A DNA stretch of 64,000 bases. Source: Portulaca oleracea. Taxonomy: Eukaryota > Streptophyta > Magnoliopsida > Caryophyllales > Portulacaceae. The notes beneath the pieces are model-generated. The model was not told the origin of the DNA. It saw only the letters and a program-made list of their open reading frames with translations, and made no database searches. The stretch covers positions 21,407,001-21,471,000 of the forward strand of contig CM055883.1 in the NCBI GenBank assembly GCA_029582165.1, read 5' to 3'. The position numbers and the translations under genes were made by a program. Position 1 is the stretch's first letter. The number at the start of each line of letters is the position of its first letter. Positions 23,509-37,726 of this stretch are shown one piece after another.

Positions 23509-25054
23509 CACTATAAACAAGTAATAACATTCAACAGTTTTCTAAGCTCATATTATATATAGGTTGGTGACAACATTTCCTATTCTCTCACATAATTCTT
23601 GAGAAACATCTAAAGCTAATAATTATGTTTCAGTTTAAACTTGTGTTTAGATGAAACATTATGTTAGAAAAAGTCCAAATAAAATATTTATTTTGTGTTA
23701 GTTCTCATAATGATGTTAATTTGGTTTACATATTCACTATACATTTTACATAAGCAAATAATTGACTAATAGAATCAAACTAAAATTAAATCAAAATTTT
23801 AGTTTATGTAAAATATCTATTTAACAGAAACTTTTACACTTTATATTTATAATTGTCGGGTCAATGCGTGCGAAGCACGTGTTGATCAAACTAGTACACA
23901 AGAAAAGTAAGTATAATAACATGAATAACAACAATCAGAAACATGTAATATGAATAATAGTAAAACAAAACAGATTTTAAGTGAAATAAACATAGGGTTT
24001 TAGGGTTTCACCACGGAAGCTTTGGCAGCAGGAAGGTGGACGTCGGGCAGGGCTCTTGCGATGTCGAAAGCGGCGGTGGGTGTCTGGGCGGTCGACAGGC
24101 GGTGGACGATTATCGAGAGGCGGCGGTGGTGGCGGAACCGAGGCAAGTTATCGCACAGCAGCAGCGGGTTTGGTCTGGGCAGCGCTGGACGTCCTCCGGC
24201 GAGTGTGGCGGCAGTGCTCGGTGTTGTTTGGTGTCCGGGAGTCGACGAGGGTTGTCGGCGGTGGCTGGGCAGTGGCGATGGTGGCGCACGGCGACTCGAA
24301 CGACGGTGGAGAGAGAGAGGGACGAAGGAAAGAGAATAGAGAAAGAAAGTGAGCGTGTTGATCGTTGCGGTGGTCGGAGCGGCTGCTGGAGGCGGTTTCC
24401 GGCAAGGCGGAGGTGGCAGCAGTTACAGTCTGTGGTCGGTGGTGGCTGTGGGCAGTTACTCAGAGAAAACGAAAGGGAGAGGTTGGTGGGTTTTAGGATT
24501 TGATTTGTTTTTGGTTAATTAAAACATAATTAAGACAATTAATAACTTAATTTAGTAAACTTAAACTTGGGGAACAAGCCCCTAACCGATCACTTAGAAA
24601 AATAGGGAAAATTTTGGTTTTAAAAAAAATTCTAAAACAATAATAATAATAATAATAATAATAATAGCACTAATAATAATAATCATACTAAAAAACCCAT
24701 AATTCACTAAATAAAAACTAACACATAATCAACAATAATTAACATGTAATTTACCAATATACCCCTAGTCCCACGCATAACCATGCACGTAAATAACCAT
24801 GCACGTAGAAAAGACTATATTACCCTTAATAATCTCACGACGGTCTTACAAGATAAAGTATTAACAATTTAAACACAGAAACAATTAACGGACGTAAAAT
24901 AATACTAACGATGTAACAGTAAACACCTTCGAATTTTTCGGGGTTTTACATCATTACCCCCTTAAAAGAAGTTTCGTCCTCGAAACTTAAACTCAACGCC
25001 ATCGATCTTCCTACAGAATTAACGGTGGCCGTAACCAAAATTCAGGGTTTTACA
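19362..25054 (-). repeat. Array LTR L2 (5693 bp including a Helitron)
   Basis: Near-identical in plan to L1, and it shares the same Helitron at the same base. It differs from L1 by scattered substitutions, lack of the 75 bp stretch near 13230, and an extra TTCACCCTTATAGC stretch near 21193 present in most other units. The GC-rich leader lies near 24010-24500. Two tandem CATGCACGT copies occur near 24783-24809. Confidence 0.85.
21861..23894 (+). mobile_element. Helitron in L2, same insertion site as in L1
   Basis: Starts TCTATACACTGCTATAAAAG and ends CTAG after the same CGTGC-GAA-GCACG hairpin, at the orthologous A^T of the LTR. It differs from the L1 copy in microsatellite lengths (the (TA)n near 23421-23504 is longer) and by a local reshuffle near 22090-22230, where a TTATTGTCATTATTATCATT block is duplicated. 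Because Helitrons leave no target duplication, the identical site is best explained by duplication of the whole LTR unit. Confidence 0.88.
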
Positions 25055-25597
25055 TCATTACCCTCTTCAAAAGAGTTTTGTCCTCGAAACTCAACATATT
25101 TTATGCTTGGATTGGTGCGGTTACCTTGATCTCATATCTTCCTCGGCCTTCGAATGGCTTGTGTTGTGGCATGGTCCTTCCATTGCACTTTTAAATAGAG
25201 GGAAAAACTTTGTTCCAAGATGCTTCTCTCTTTAATCTATAATCTCCAACAGCTACTCCTCGTAGGTCGGGTCTTCTCTCAGCCTCTGAATCCTCTGAAG
25301 AGGCTTCATCTTCTTCCAAGCCCTCCTCAGGGCTCTATTTCATACCCTCCTTGGGGTTTAGGTCCTTTAGAGGAGTTAGAGATGGTTACTCATAGCACAG
25401 ACGATGGTATTCCATCCGAATGATGTCAAAAACAACAACCATGCAATTGCAATACAAAAGAGAACAAAGAAGGAGAGACACATCCCATTCCCCCATCCTA
25501 CACGCATCCCTCCGAACGTAGCTTCCTAAGCTCTAACTAAAAACCTAATAGACACTTAGGAGATACCAGGTCGTAACCCAGAGCTCTGATACCATTC
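25055..25597 (-). mobile_element. Array internal domain I3 (543 bp)
   Basis: Non-coding internal segment with an intact primer binding site (plus strand GCTCTGATACCA, 25583-25594) and the degenerate polypurine tract next to L2. Belongs to the I3-I8 sequence subgroup. Confidence 0.85.
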
Positions 25598-28500
25598 TGT
25601 AACGCCCTAGAAAATTCACTTCTAAACTTAACGATCAAAGTCAAACGTTGACTAACATTAACAGCGGAAGACTCATTTTTTTTCTTCTTTTTAACTGGGC
25701 TTTACTACCGTATCCCAGAAGGAATATAAGGCAAGAAAGGAAAACTAATAACTAATCATTAATTACTTCGATTTAATAAACAAAAGAACTTTCAAATTCT
25801 AGAACAACACACATTAAACATTAACTAACTTCAAAATTAAAACGTAAGTTAAACTTTATTCATAGAGCTTCTAACTCCAATCTATCGTCCTCACTTCTAG
25901 TTCCCGTTCCCATCACAAAACTCTTCACCTGAAAACAAAACATTTCAAACATGAGGAGGATTCAATAATGTCTACCCCTAACCGTCAAAACAATTTGAAA
26001 ACAATTTCAATTCATTTTTGGGGGAGAAGTGAACAAGTCAAATCTTTTCACAAACTATTTTCTTTCCCAACCAACCATAACCATCTTTCTGTAAAATTAT
26101 TAAGCGGGCAGACCTTGCTTATTTGGCCCTCGAAGTCCAAGACTTCACAATAATCATATCTCAATCTCACTAACAATCTCAATCAATCACAATATCAATC
26201 ATACAGATGACCATCCATTTCACACACGTGCATATAACCAACCCCGGGGAAGTAGCACTTATCAGGCATCCCTGATCTCTTGACAACCACCCTATAGGAA
26301 CAGACCTGGTCTATGGCACATTGCCCGAACACACAACCATATCAAGGCATCCCCTTGATCTCTTGACAACCTCCCTCCAGGAACAGATCCTGGTTTATGG
26401 GACATTGCCCGAACCCGCATTTACGTCTCATTTGAATTATTAATCAGGTTTAACATCATAATATTCCAACTCAATCAGTCCAATCCCAATTTCCAAATCC
26501 ATTTTCAAATAACACATAAACGACTGTTCACATTTTACGAACTCAAAAGAACATAAACCACATCCAAAATAGACAGCCAATTTTCACCATAAAATCCCTT
26601 CGGGATGCAAATCGCAAAACAACTTAAAATCAATCAACAATTAAAGTGCACCTCAGCGGGATTTGGGACATAGACATTACCTGACCATCTTCTCTTCTCT
26701 TCATAAATACACTTGAGCTCACTAGATCAGACGGTTTTGAACGCGCCTAAAATAACGAAATTTCTAAAATTAAAACGTGTGGTACGAGTTAACGCAATCT
26801 GATTTCTTCCTAACTCACCCCTAGGAACACTATAAGATTCCCATCATTCATAAATTAACATTTTAAACATATCTCACATCATCTAACTATCACATGTCAC
26901 AACACATCCATATGACAATTAATTGATTAATTTACACATAACAATACATTTATTAAAAAGAATAAACTGGACAGAATTCAATACTCCAATAAAAGAACCA
27001 TAACTTGACTTCCCGACATCCTATGGGTATGGTTTTTGACTTTCGTGAAACCTCGGGATGTCTATTAAAACTCTTATGTTGACCTCGAGACCTAAAACAC
27101 CCCTTAAGATCCTCAAAAACAGCCAATTACACAATCTGTCCAGTTCTGACCTAGGTGCGCTATTTGGGTCGTAACTCAGAGTAACACGTCAAAATCCTGA
27201 TCTGCAAAATTCCTATGAAATCTAGCATCCGAAGGTATTTCCAGACCAATTGGTAGGGTTAAATATTTCCTACACAATAAATGGTGACCGATATACTACG
27301 GCTCATAAAATTTGTCCAAACTGACCTGGTTTTTATTTCGGGATTTTCGATCCTAGTTCTAACCATATTATCTCGGGACTCCAAATTGAGGTTCTAAATG
27401 GCCTACTAGGGTCCACTACTTCTTCTTTCACCCCCATAGCATCACTAAGGTCGGCTTACACGTATATACTAACATAAATTGCGACGGTGACATAATAATT
27501 CTCAAACAAACACATAAACTTAAAATTTACCCTAATAATCGAAATAAAAGAAATGAAACATGGTCTCCTAAACTTCAAAACACATAAGAATTCATTAAGA
27601 TGCCATTTTACTAAAATATAAACAAATTGAACATTTTTAACAACTAAGGAACTCGATAATAACATAATATTAATATAACAACGTGTCAATAATCTCAAAA
27701 TATATAACATTTGACACTTTACTACGCCTAATACGTTATAATAATTATAAAACAATAAAAGGAGTTTTAAAAACACTCTTTAGGTAATTTATCACATAGT
27801 TTTTCATATAAGATCGATACTAATTTAAAAATCAAATGACGCATATAATAAAACTAAAATTAAACGATTTACTTAGGAATATGAAAATAAACGAGGTTAA
27901 AACAACGAACATACTTAGTAAATCAACTTAAATGAAATATAATAAAAAAAAAGAACATAATAACTTAATTTAAACAATTACACTAACTCTAATCAAACCC
28001 TAATCACAAATGACATGGAATCAAAATATTCATCCTATACAATAGCCAATAGCACTAATTTAAACTATAGTATTTATCCACTCAATATCCAAATTTATAC
28101 ACAAGAAAAGTATGTATAATAACATGAGTAACAACAATTAGAAACATGTAATACGAATAATAGTAAAAGAAAACAAATTTTAAGTGAAATTAAACGTAGG
28201 GTTTTAGGGTTTACAGACGGAAGCTTTGGCGGCAGGAAGGTGGACGTCGGGCAGGCCTCCGGCGACGTCGTAGGCGGCGATGGGTGTCTAGGCGGTCGAC
28301 AGAGGGTGGACGGTCTTCGAGAGGCGGCGGTGGTGGCGGAACCGAGGCTAGTTATCGCACAGCAGCAGCGGGTTTCATCTGGGCAGCGCTGGACGTCCTT
28401 CGGCGAGTGTGGCGGCAGCGCTCAGTGTCGTCTGGTGTCCGGGAGTCGACGAGGGTTGCCGGAAGTGGCTGGGCAGCGGCGATAATGGCGCACGGCGAGG

Positions 28501-29261
28501 CAGACGACAGTGGGAGAGAGAGAGGGACGAAGGAAAGAGAGTAGAGAAAGAAAGTGAGCGCGTTGATCGTTGCGGTGGTCGGAGCGGCTGCTGGAGGCGG
28601 TTTCCGGCGAGGCGGAGGTGGCGGATGTTACAGTCGGAGGTCGGTGGTGGCTGTGGGCAGTTACTCAGAGAAAACGAGAGGGAGAGGTTGGGGGGTTTTA
28701 GGGTTTGACTTGTTTTTGGCTAATTAAAACATAATTAAGGCAATTAATAACTTAATTTAGTAACCTTAAACTTGGGGAACAAGCCCCTAACCGGTCACTG
28801 AGAAAAATAGGGAAAATTTTGGTTTTAAAAAAATTCTAAAACAATAATAATAATAACAATAATAATAACAATAATAATAACAATAATAGTACTAATAATA
28901 ATATAATACTAAAAAATCCCATAATTAACTAAATAAAAACTAGCACATAATCAACAATAATTAACATGTAATTTTACAAAAATACCCCTAGTCCCATGCA
29001 TAACCATGCACTCAGAAAAGACTATATTACCCTTAATAATCTCACGACGGTCCTACGAGCTCAAGTATCAACAATTTAAACACAGAAACAATTAACGGAC
29101 GTAAAATAATAGTAACGACGTAACGGTGAACACCTTCGAATTTTTTGGGGTTTTACATCATTACCCCCTTAAAAGAAGTTTCGTCCTCGAAACTTAAACT
29201 CAACGCCAACGATCTTCCTACAAAAGTAGAGGTGGTCGTAACCAAAATTCAGGGTTTTACA
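25598..29261 (-). repeat. Array LTR L3 (3664 bp, no insertion)
   Basis: A complete LTR showing the empty Helitron site (AAATTTATACACAAG near 28089) and the empty MITE site (AACAACTAAGGAACTCGAT near 27637). It therefore represents the uninterrupted LTR length of about 3.66 kb. It shares private variants with L4, such as CATCCTATACAATAGCCAATAG near 28032. Confidence 0.88.
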
Positions 29262-29804
29262 TCATTACCCTTTTCAAAAGAGTTTTGTCCTCGAAACTCA
29301 ACATATTTTATGCTTGGATTGGTGCGGTTACCTTGATCTCATATCTTCCTCGGCCTTCGAATGGCTTGTGTTGTGGCATGGTTCTTCCACTGCACTTTTG
29401 ACTAGAGGGAAAAACTTTGTTCCAAGATGCTTCTCTCTTCAATCTAGAAACTCCAACAGCTACTCCTCGTAGGTCGGGTCTTCTCTCAGCCTCTGAATAC
29501 TCTTAAGAGGCTTCTTCTTCTTCCAAGCCCTCCTCAGCGCTCTATTTCATACCCTCCTTGGGGTTTAGGTCCTTTAGAGGAGTTAGAGATGGTTACTCAT
29601 AGCACGGACGATGGTATTCCATCCGAAAGATGTCAAAAACAACAACCATGCAATTGCAATACAAAAGAGAACAAAGAAGGAGAGACACATCCCATTCCCC
29701 CATCCTACACACATCCCTCCGAACGTAGCTTCCTAAGCTCTAACTAAAAATCTAATAGACACTTAGGAGATACCAGGTCGTAACCCACAACTCTGATACC
29801 ATTC
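29262..29804 (-). mobile_element. Array internal domain I4 (543 bp)
   Basis: Same layout as the other internals. The primer site has a substitution (plus strand ACTCTGATACCA), and the adjacent LTR terminus reads TGTAACGTCC instead of TGTAACGCCC. Confidence 0.83.
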
Positions 29805-32800
29805 TGTAACGTCCTAGAAATTCACTTCTAAACTTAACGGTCATAGTCAAACATTGACTAATATTAACAGCGGAAGACTCTTTTTTTTTTCTTTTTAACT
29901 GGGCTTTACTACCGTATCCCCAAAGGAATACAAGGCAAGAAAGGGAAACTAACAACTAATCATTAATTACTTCCATTTAATAAACAAAAGAACTTTCAAA
30001 TTCTAGAACAACACCCATTAAACATTAACTAACTTCAAAATTAAAACGTAAGCTAAACTTTATTCATAGAGCTTCTAACTCCAATCTATCGTCCTCACTT
30101 CTAGTTCCCGTTCCCATCACAAAACTCTTCACCTGAAAACAAAACATTTTCAAACATGAGGAGGACTCAATAATGTCTACCGCTAACCGTCAAAACAATT
30201 TGAAAACAATTTCAATTCATTTTTGGGGGAAAAGTAAACAAGTCAAATCTTTTCACAAACTATTTTCTTTCCCAACCAACCATAACCATCTATCTGCAGA
30301 ATTATTAAGCGGGCGGAACTTGCTTATTTGGTCCTCGAAGTCCAAGACTTCACAATAATCATATCTCAATCTCCCTAACAATCTCAATCAATCAATATAT
30401 CAATCATACGGATGACCATCCATTTCAACACGTGCATATAACCAACCCCGGGGAAGTAGCACTTATCAGGCATCCCTGATCTCTTGACAACCTCCCTACA
30501 AGAACAGATCCTGGTCTATGGGACATTGCCCGAACACACAACCATATCAAGGCATCCCCTTGATCTCTTGACAACCTCCCTCCAGGAACAGATCCTGGTT
30601 TATGGGACATTGCCCGAACCCGCATTTACGTCTCATTTGAATTATTAATCAGGTTTAACATCATAACATTCCAACTCAATCAGTCCAATCCCAATTTCCA
30701 AATCCATTTCCAAATAACACATAAACGACTGTTCACATTTTACGAACTCAAAAGAACATAAACCACATCCAAAATAGACAGCCAATTTTCACCATAAAAT
30801 CCCTTCGGGATGCAAATCGCAAAACAACTTAAAATCAATCAAACAATTAAAGTGCACCCCAGCGGGATTTCGGACATAGACATTACCTGACAATCTTCTC
30901 TGCGCTTCATTAATACACTTGAGTTCAATAGATCAGACGGTTTAGAACGCGCCTAAAATAACGAAATTTCTAAAATTAAAACGTGTGGTACGAGTTAACG
31001 CAATCTGATTTCTTCCTAACCCAACCCTAGGAACACTATAAGATTCCCATCATTCATAAATTAACATTTTAAACATATATCACATCATCTAACTATCACA
31101 TGTCACAACACATCCATATGACAATTTATTGAATAATTTACACATAACAATACATTTATTCAAAAGAATAAACTGGACACAATTACATACTCCAATAAAA
31201 CGAACCATAACTTGACTTCCCGACATCCTATGGGTATGGATTTTGACTTTCTGGAAACCTCGGGATGTCTACTAAAACTCTTATGTTGATCTCGAGACCT
31301 AAAACACCCCTGAAGATCCTCAAAAACAGCCAATTACACAATCTGTCCAGTTCTCACCTAGGTGCGCTATTTCCAGACCTCAAAATCCCGATCCGCAAAA
31401 TTCCTATGAAATCTAACATCCGAAGTTATTTCCAGACCAATTATTAGGGCTAAATATTAACTACACAATAAATGATGACCGATATACTACGGCTTATAAA
31501 ATCTGTCCAAACTGACCGGGTTTTTATTTCGGGATTTTCGATCCTAGTTTTAACAATACTATCTCGGGACTCCAAATTGAGGTTCTAAATAGCCTACTAG
31601 GGTCCACTACTTCTTCTTTCACCCCCATAGCATCACTAAGGTCGGCTTACACGTATATACTAACATAAATTGCGACGGTGACATAATAATTCTCAAACAA
31701 ACACATAAACTTAAAATTTACCCTAATAATCGAAGCAAAAGAATTGAAACATGAACTCCTAAACTTCAAAACACATAAGAATTCAGTAAGATGCCATTTT
31801 ACTAAAATATAAACATATTGGACATTTTTAATAAGTAAGGAACTCGATAATAATGTAATATTAATATAACCACGTGTCAATAATCTCAAAATATATAACA
31901 TTTGAAAGTTTACTACGCCTAATACGTTATAAAATTTATAAAACAATAAAAGGAGTTTTAAAAACACTCTTTAGGTAATTTATAACATAGTTTTTCATAT
32001 AAGATCGATACTAATTTAAAAATCTAATGACGCATATAATAAAACTAAAATTAAACGATTTACTTAGGAATATGAAAATAAACGAGGTTAAAACAACGAA
32101 CATTCTTAGTAAATCAACTTAAATGTAATATAATAAAAAAAAGAACATAATAACTCAATTTAAACAATTACACTAACTCTAATCAAACCCTAATCACAAA
32201 TGACATGGAATCAAATTATTCATCCTATACAATAGCCAATAGCACTAATTTAAACTATAGTATTTATCCACTCAATATCCAAATTTATACACAAGAAAAG
32301 TATGTATAATAACATGAATAACAACAATTAGAAACATGTAATACAAATAATAATAAAAGAAAACATATTTTAAGTGAAATTAAACGTAGGGTTTTAGGGT
32401 TTACGCACGGAAGCTTTGGCGGCAGGAAGGTGGATGTCGGGCAGGCCTCCGGCGACGTCGGAGGCGGCGGTGGGTGTCTAGGCGGTCGACAGAGGGTGGA
32501 CGGTTGTCGAGAGGCGGCGGTGGTGGCGGAACCGAGGCTAGTTATCGCACAGCGGCAGCGGGTTTCATCTGGGCAGCGCTGGACGTCCTTCGGCGAGTGT
32601 GGCGGCAGCGCTCAGTGTCGTCTGGTGTCCGGGAGTCGACGAGGGTTGCCGGAAGTGGCTGGGCAGCGGCGATAATGGCGCACGCGCGCGCGCAGCGATG
32701 GAGAGAGAGAGGGACGAAGGAAAGAGAGTAGAGAAAGAAAGTGAGCGCGTTGATCGTTGCGGTGGTCGGAGCGGTTTCCGGCGAGGCGGAGGTGGCGGAT

Positions 32801-33037
32801 GTTACAGTCGGAGGTCAGTGGTGGCTGTGGGCAGTTACTCAGAGAAAACGAGAGGGAGAGGTTGGGGGGTTTTAGGGTTTGACTTGTTTTTGGCTAATTA
32901 AAACATAATTAAGGCAATTAATAACTTAATTTAGTAACCTTAAACTTGGGGAACAAGCCCCTAACCGGTCACTGAGAAAAATAGGGAAAATTTTGGTTTT
33001 AAAAAAATTCTAAAACAATCATAATAATAATAATAAT

Positions 33038-33086
<49 letters not shown>

Positions 33087-33458
33087 GTACAAATAATAAT
33101 ATAATACTAAAAAATCCCATAATTAAGTAAATAAAAACTAACACATAATCAACAATAATTAACATGTAATTTACCAAAATACCCCTAGTCCCATGCATAA
33201 CCATGCACGCAGAAATGACTATATTACCCTTAATAATCTCACGACGATCCTACGAGCTCAAGTATTTACAATTTAAACACAGAAACAATTAACGGACGTA
33301 AAATAATACTAACGACGTAACGGTAAACAGCTTCGAATTTTTTGGGGTTTTACATCATTACCCCATTAAAAGAAGTTTCGTCCTCGAAACTTAAACTCAA
33401 CGCCAACGATATTCCTACAGAAGTAACGGTGGTCGTAACCAAAATTCAGGGTTTTACA
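29805..33458 (-). repeat. Array LTR L4 (3654 bp, no insertion)
   Basis: Complete LTR and the closest relative of L3 by shared variants. In the GC leader it has lost about 20 bp and gained a CGCGCGCGCG run (32682-32693). A second deletion in the leader removes the CTGCTGGAGG segment found in its relatives. Confidence 0.87.
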
Positions 33459-34004
33459 TCATTACCCTCTTCAAAAGAGTTTTGTTCTCGAAAATCAACA
33501 TATTTTATGGTTGGATTGGTGCGGTTACCTTGATCTGATATCTTCCTCGGCCTTCGAATGGCTTGTGTTGTGGCATGGTTCTTCCATTGCACTTTTGACT
33601 AGAGGGACAAACTTTGTTCCAAGATGCTCCTCTCTTCAATCTAGAATCTCCAACAGCTACTCCTCGTAGGACGGGTCTTCTCTCAGCCTCTGAATCCTCT
33701 TAAGAGGCTTCTTCTTCTTCTTCCAAGCCCTCCTCAGGGCTCTATTTCATACCCTCCTCGGGGTTTAGGTCCTTTAGAGGAGTTAGAGATGGTTACCCAT
33801 AGCACAGACGATGGTGTTCCATCCGAAAGATGTCAAACACAACAACCATGCAATTGCAACACAAAAGAGAACGAAGAAGGAGGCACACATCCCATTCCCC
33901 CATCCCACACTCTTCCCTCCGAACGTAGCTTCCTAAGCTCTAACGAAAAACCTAATAGACACTTAGGAGATACCAGGTCGTATCCCAGAACTCTGATACC
34001 ATTC
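33459..34004 (-). mobile_element. Array internal domain I5 (546 bp)
   Basis: Same layout, with an extra TTC in the plus-strand CTTCTTCTTC run shared with I6. The primer site carries the same ACTCTG change as I4. Confidence 0.83.
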
Positions 34005-37000
34005 TGTAACGCCCTAGAAATTCACTTCTAAACTTAACGGTCAAAGTCAAACATTGACTAACATTAACAGCGGAAGACTCATTTTTTTTTCTTTTTAACT
34101 GGGCTTTACTGCCGTATCCCCGAAGGAATACAAGGCAAGAAAGGAAAACTAACAACTAATCATTAATTACATCCATTTAATAAACAAAAGAACTTTCAAA
34201 TTCTAGAACAACACGCATAAAACATTAACTAACTTCAAAATAAAAACGTAAGCTAAACTTTATTCATAGAGCTTCTAACTCTAATCTATCGTCCTCACTT
34301 CTAGTTCCCGTTCCTATCACAAAACTGTTCACCTGAAAACAAAACATTTCAAACATGAGGAGAACTCAATAATGTCTACCCCAAACCGTCAAAACAATTT
34401 GAAAACAATTTCAATTCATTTTTGGGGGAGAACTGAACAAGTCAAATCTTTTCACAAACTATTTTCTTTCCCAACCAACCATAACCATCTTCCTGCAGAA
34501 TTATTAAGCGGGCAGACCTTGCTTATTTGGCCATCGAAGTCCAAGACTTCACAATAATCATATCTCAATCTCACTAACAATCTCAATCAATTACAATATC
34601 AATTATACGGATGACCATCCATTTCACACATGTGCATATAACAAACCCCGGGGAAGTAGCACTTATCAGGCATCCCTGATCTCTTGACAACCTCCCTACA
34701 GGAACAGATCCTGGTCTATGGGACGTTGCCCGAATACACAACCATATCAAGGCATCCCCTGATCTCTTGACAACCTCCTTCCAGGAATAGATCCTGGTCT
34801 ATGGGACATTGCCCGAACCCGCATTTACGTCTCATTTGAATTATTAATCAGGTTTAACATCATAACATTCCAACTCAATCAGTCTAATCCCAATTTCCAA
34901 ATCCATTTCCAAATAACACATAAACGACTGTACACATTTTACCAACTCAAAAGAACATAAACCACATCCAAAATAGACAGCCAATTTTCACCATAAAATC
35001 CCTTCGGGATGCTAATCGCGAAACAACTTAAATCAATCAAACAATTAAAGTGCACCCCAGCGGGATTTTGGACATAGACATTACCTAACAATCTTCTCTG
35101 CGCTTCATAAATACACTTGAGCTCACTAGATCAGACGGTTTAGAACGCAACTAAAATAACGAAATTTCTAAAATAACGTGTGGTACGAGTTAACGCAATC
35201 TGATTTCTTCCTAACCCACCCCTATGAACACTATAAGATTCCCATCATTCATAAATTAACATTTTATACATATCTCACATCATCTAACTATCTCATGTCA
35301 TAACACACCCATATGACAATTAATTGAATTATTTACACACAACAATACATTTATTAAAAAGAATAAACTGGACAGAATTCAATACTCCAATAAAACGAAC
35401 CATAACTTGACTTCCCGACATCCTATGGGTATGGTTTTTGACTTTCTAGAAACCTCGGGATGTCTACTAAAACTCTTATGTTGACCTCGAGACCTAAAAC
35501 GCCCTTTAAGATCCTCAAAAACAGCCAATTACACAATATGTCCAGTTCTGACCTAGGTGCGCTATTTGGGTCGTAACTCAGAGTATACACCTCAAAATCG
35601 CCATCTGCAAAATTCCTATGAAATCTAACATCGGAAGGTATTTCTAGACCAATTGGTAGGGCTAAATATTAACTACACAATAAATGGTGACCGATATACT
35701 ACAGCTCATAAAATCTGTCTAAACTGATCGGGTTTTTATTTCGGGATTTTCGACCCTAGTTCTAACCATACTATCTCGAGACTCCAAATTGAGGTTCTAA
35801 ATAGCCTACTAGGGTCCACTACTTCTTCTTTCACCCCCATAGCATCACTAAGGTTGGCTTACACGTATATACTAACATAAATTGCGACGATGACATAATA
35901 ATTCTACAACAAAGACATAAACTTAAAATTTACACTAATAATCGAAATAAAAGAATTGAAACATGGACTCCTAAACTTCAAAACACATAAGAATTCAGTA
36001 AGATGCCATTTTACTAAAATATAAACAAATTGGACATTTTTAATAACTCACTACTAAAAATATGTGTATTACCAACCACTTTTTTCCAACCAATTTAAAA
36101 TGGTTTGAAAAATCAACTATTTTAGCAACCATTTGATATTCCAACTAATTTTCAAAAAATTTAGTTGAAAAAAAGGTTGGAAATTCCAACCAATTTTGCA
36201 AAAGTTGGTTGGAAAATTTTTCTACCATCCTCTTTCCTACTATTAGAAATTGGTTGGAAAAATGGTTAGTAATCCAACCATTTTTCCAACCATGTTCAAA
36301 TAGTAGGAAAAAGGGTGGTAGGAAAATTTTCCTTCCATTTTAACAAAATTGGTTGGAATTTCCAACCATTTTTCAAACAAAAATTTTTGGAAAATAGTTA
36401 GAATATTAAATAGTTGCTAAAATGGTTTGATTTTCCAACCATTTTAAATTGGATGGAAAAAGTGGTTGGTAATACACATATTTTTAGTAGTGACTAATAA
36501 CGTAATATTAATATAACCACGTGTCAATAATCTCAAAATATATAACACTTTAAACTTTACTAAGCCTAATACGTTATAAAAATTATAAAACAATAAAAGG
36601 AGTTTTAAAAACACTCTTTAGGTAATTTATCACATAGTTTTTCATATAAGATCGATACTAATTTAAAAATCTAATGACGCATATAATAAAACTAAAATTA
36701 AACGATTTACTTAGGAATATGAAAATAAACGAGGTTAAAACAACGAATATACCTAGTAAATCAACTTAAAAGTAATATAATAAAAAAAAGAACATAATAA
36801 TTTAATTTAAACAATTACACTAACTCTAATCAAACCCTAATCACAAATGACATGGAATCACAATATTCATCCCATACAATAGCCAAAAGCACTAATTTAA
36901 ACTATAGTATTTATCCACTCAATATCCAAATTTATACACAAGAAAAGTATGTATAATAACATGAATAACAACAATCAGAAACATGTAATACGAATAATAG

Positions 37001-37680
37001 TAAAAGAAAACAGATTTTAAGTGAAATTAAACGTAAGGTTTTAGGGTTTACGCACGGAAGCTTTGGCGGCAGGAAGGTGGACGTCGGGCAGGCCTCCGGC
37101 GACGTCGGAGGCGGCGATGGGTGTCTAAGCGGTCGACAGGCGGTGGACGGTTGTCGAGAGGCAGCGGTGGTGGCGTAACCGAGTCTAGTTATCGCCACAA
37201 AGTTTAAATGCTGGTTTCGCTCGCTCAACGTCCTCCGGCGAGTGTGGCGGCGGTGCTCAATGTCGTCTGGTGTCCGGAGTCGATGAGGGTTGCCGGAGGT
37301 GGCTGGGTAGCGGCGATGGTGGCGCACGGCGAGGCAGACGACGGTGGCAGAGAGAGTGGGACGAAGGAAAGAGAGTAGAGAAAGAAAGTGAGCGCGTTGA
37401 TCGTTGCGGTTGTCAGAGCGGCTGCTGGAGGCGGTTTCCGGCGAGGCGGAGGTGGCGGCTGTTACAGTCGGTGGTCGGTGGTGGCTGTGGGCAGTTACTC
37501 AGAGAAAACGAGAGGGAGAAGTTGGGGGGTTTTAGGGTTTGACTTGTTTTTGGCTAATTAAAACATAATTAAGGCAATTAATAACTTAATTTAGTAACCT
37601 TAAACTTGGGGAACAAGCCCCTAATCGGTCTCTGAGAAAAATAGGAAAAATTTTGGTGTTAAAAAAATTCTAAAACAATC

Positions 37681-37726
<46 letters not shown>

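Noticed and set aside
24022..24503. Plus-strand open frames rich in G/R/W codons in the LTR leaders (also at 28240, 32430, 37270, 41751, 45617 and 49675)
   Set aside because: They are antisense to the element, arise from the GC-rich leader, break differently in each unit and match no domain I know.
25968..26153. A 61-codon plus-strand frame repeated in several units (starting MSTPNRQNN)
   Set aside because: It is antisense to the LTR and recurs only because the LTR is repeated. No domain or codon signal.
33019..33204. Leucine- or asparagine-rich frames (also at 15872, 16435 and 37679)
   Set aside because: They are translations of (TAA)n or (TTA)n microsatellites.
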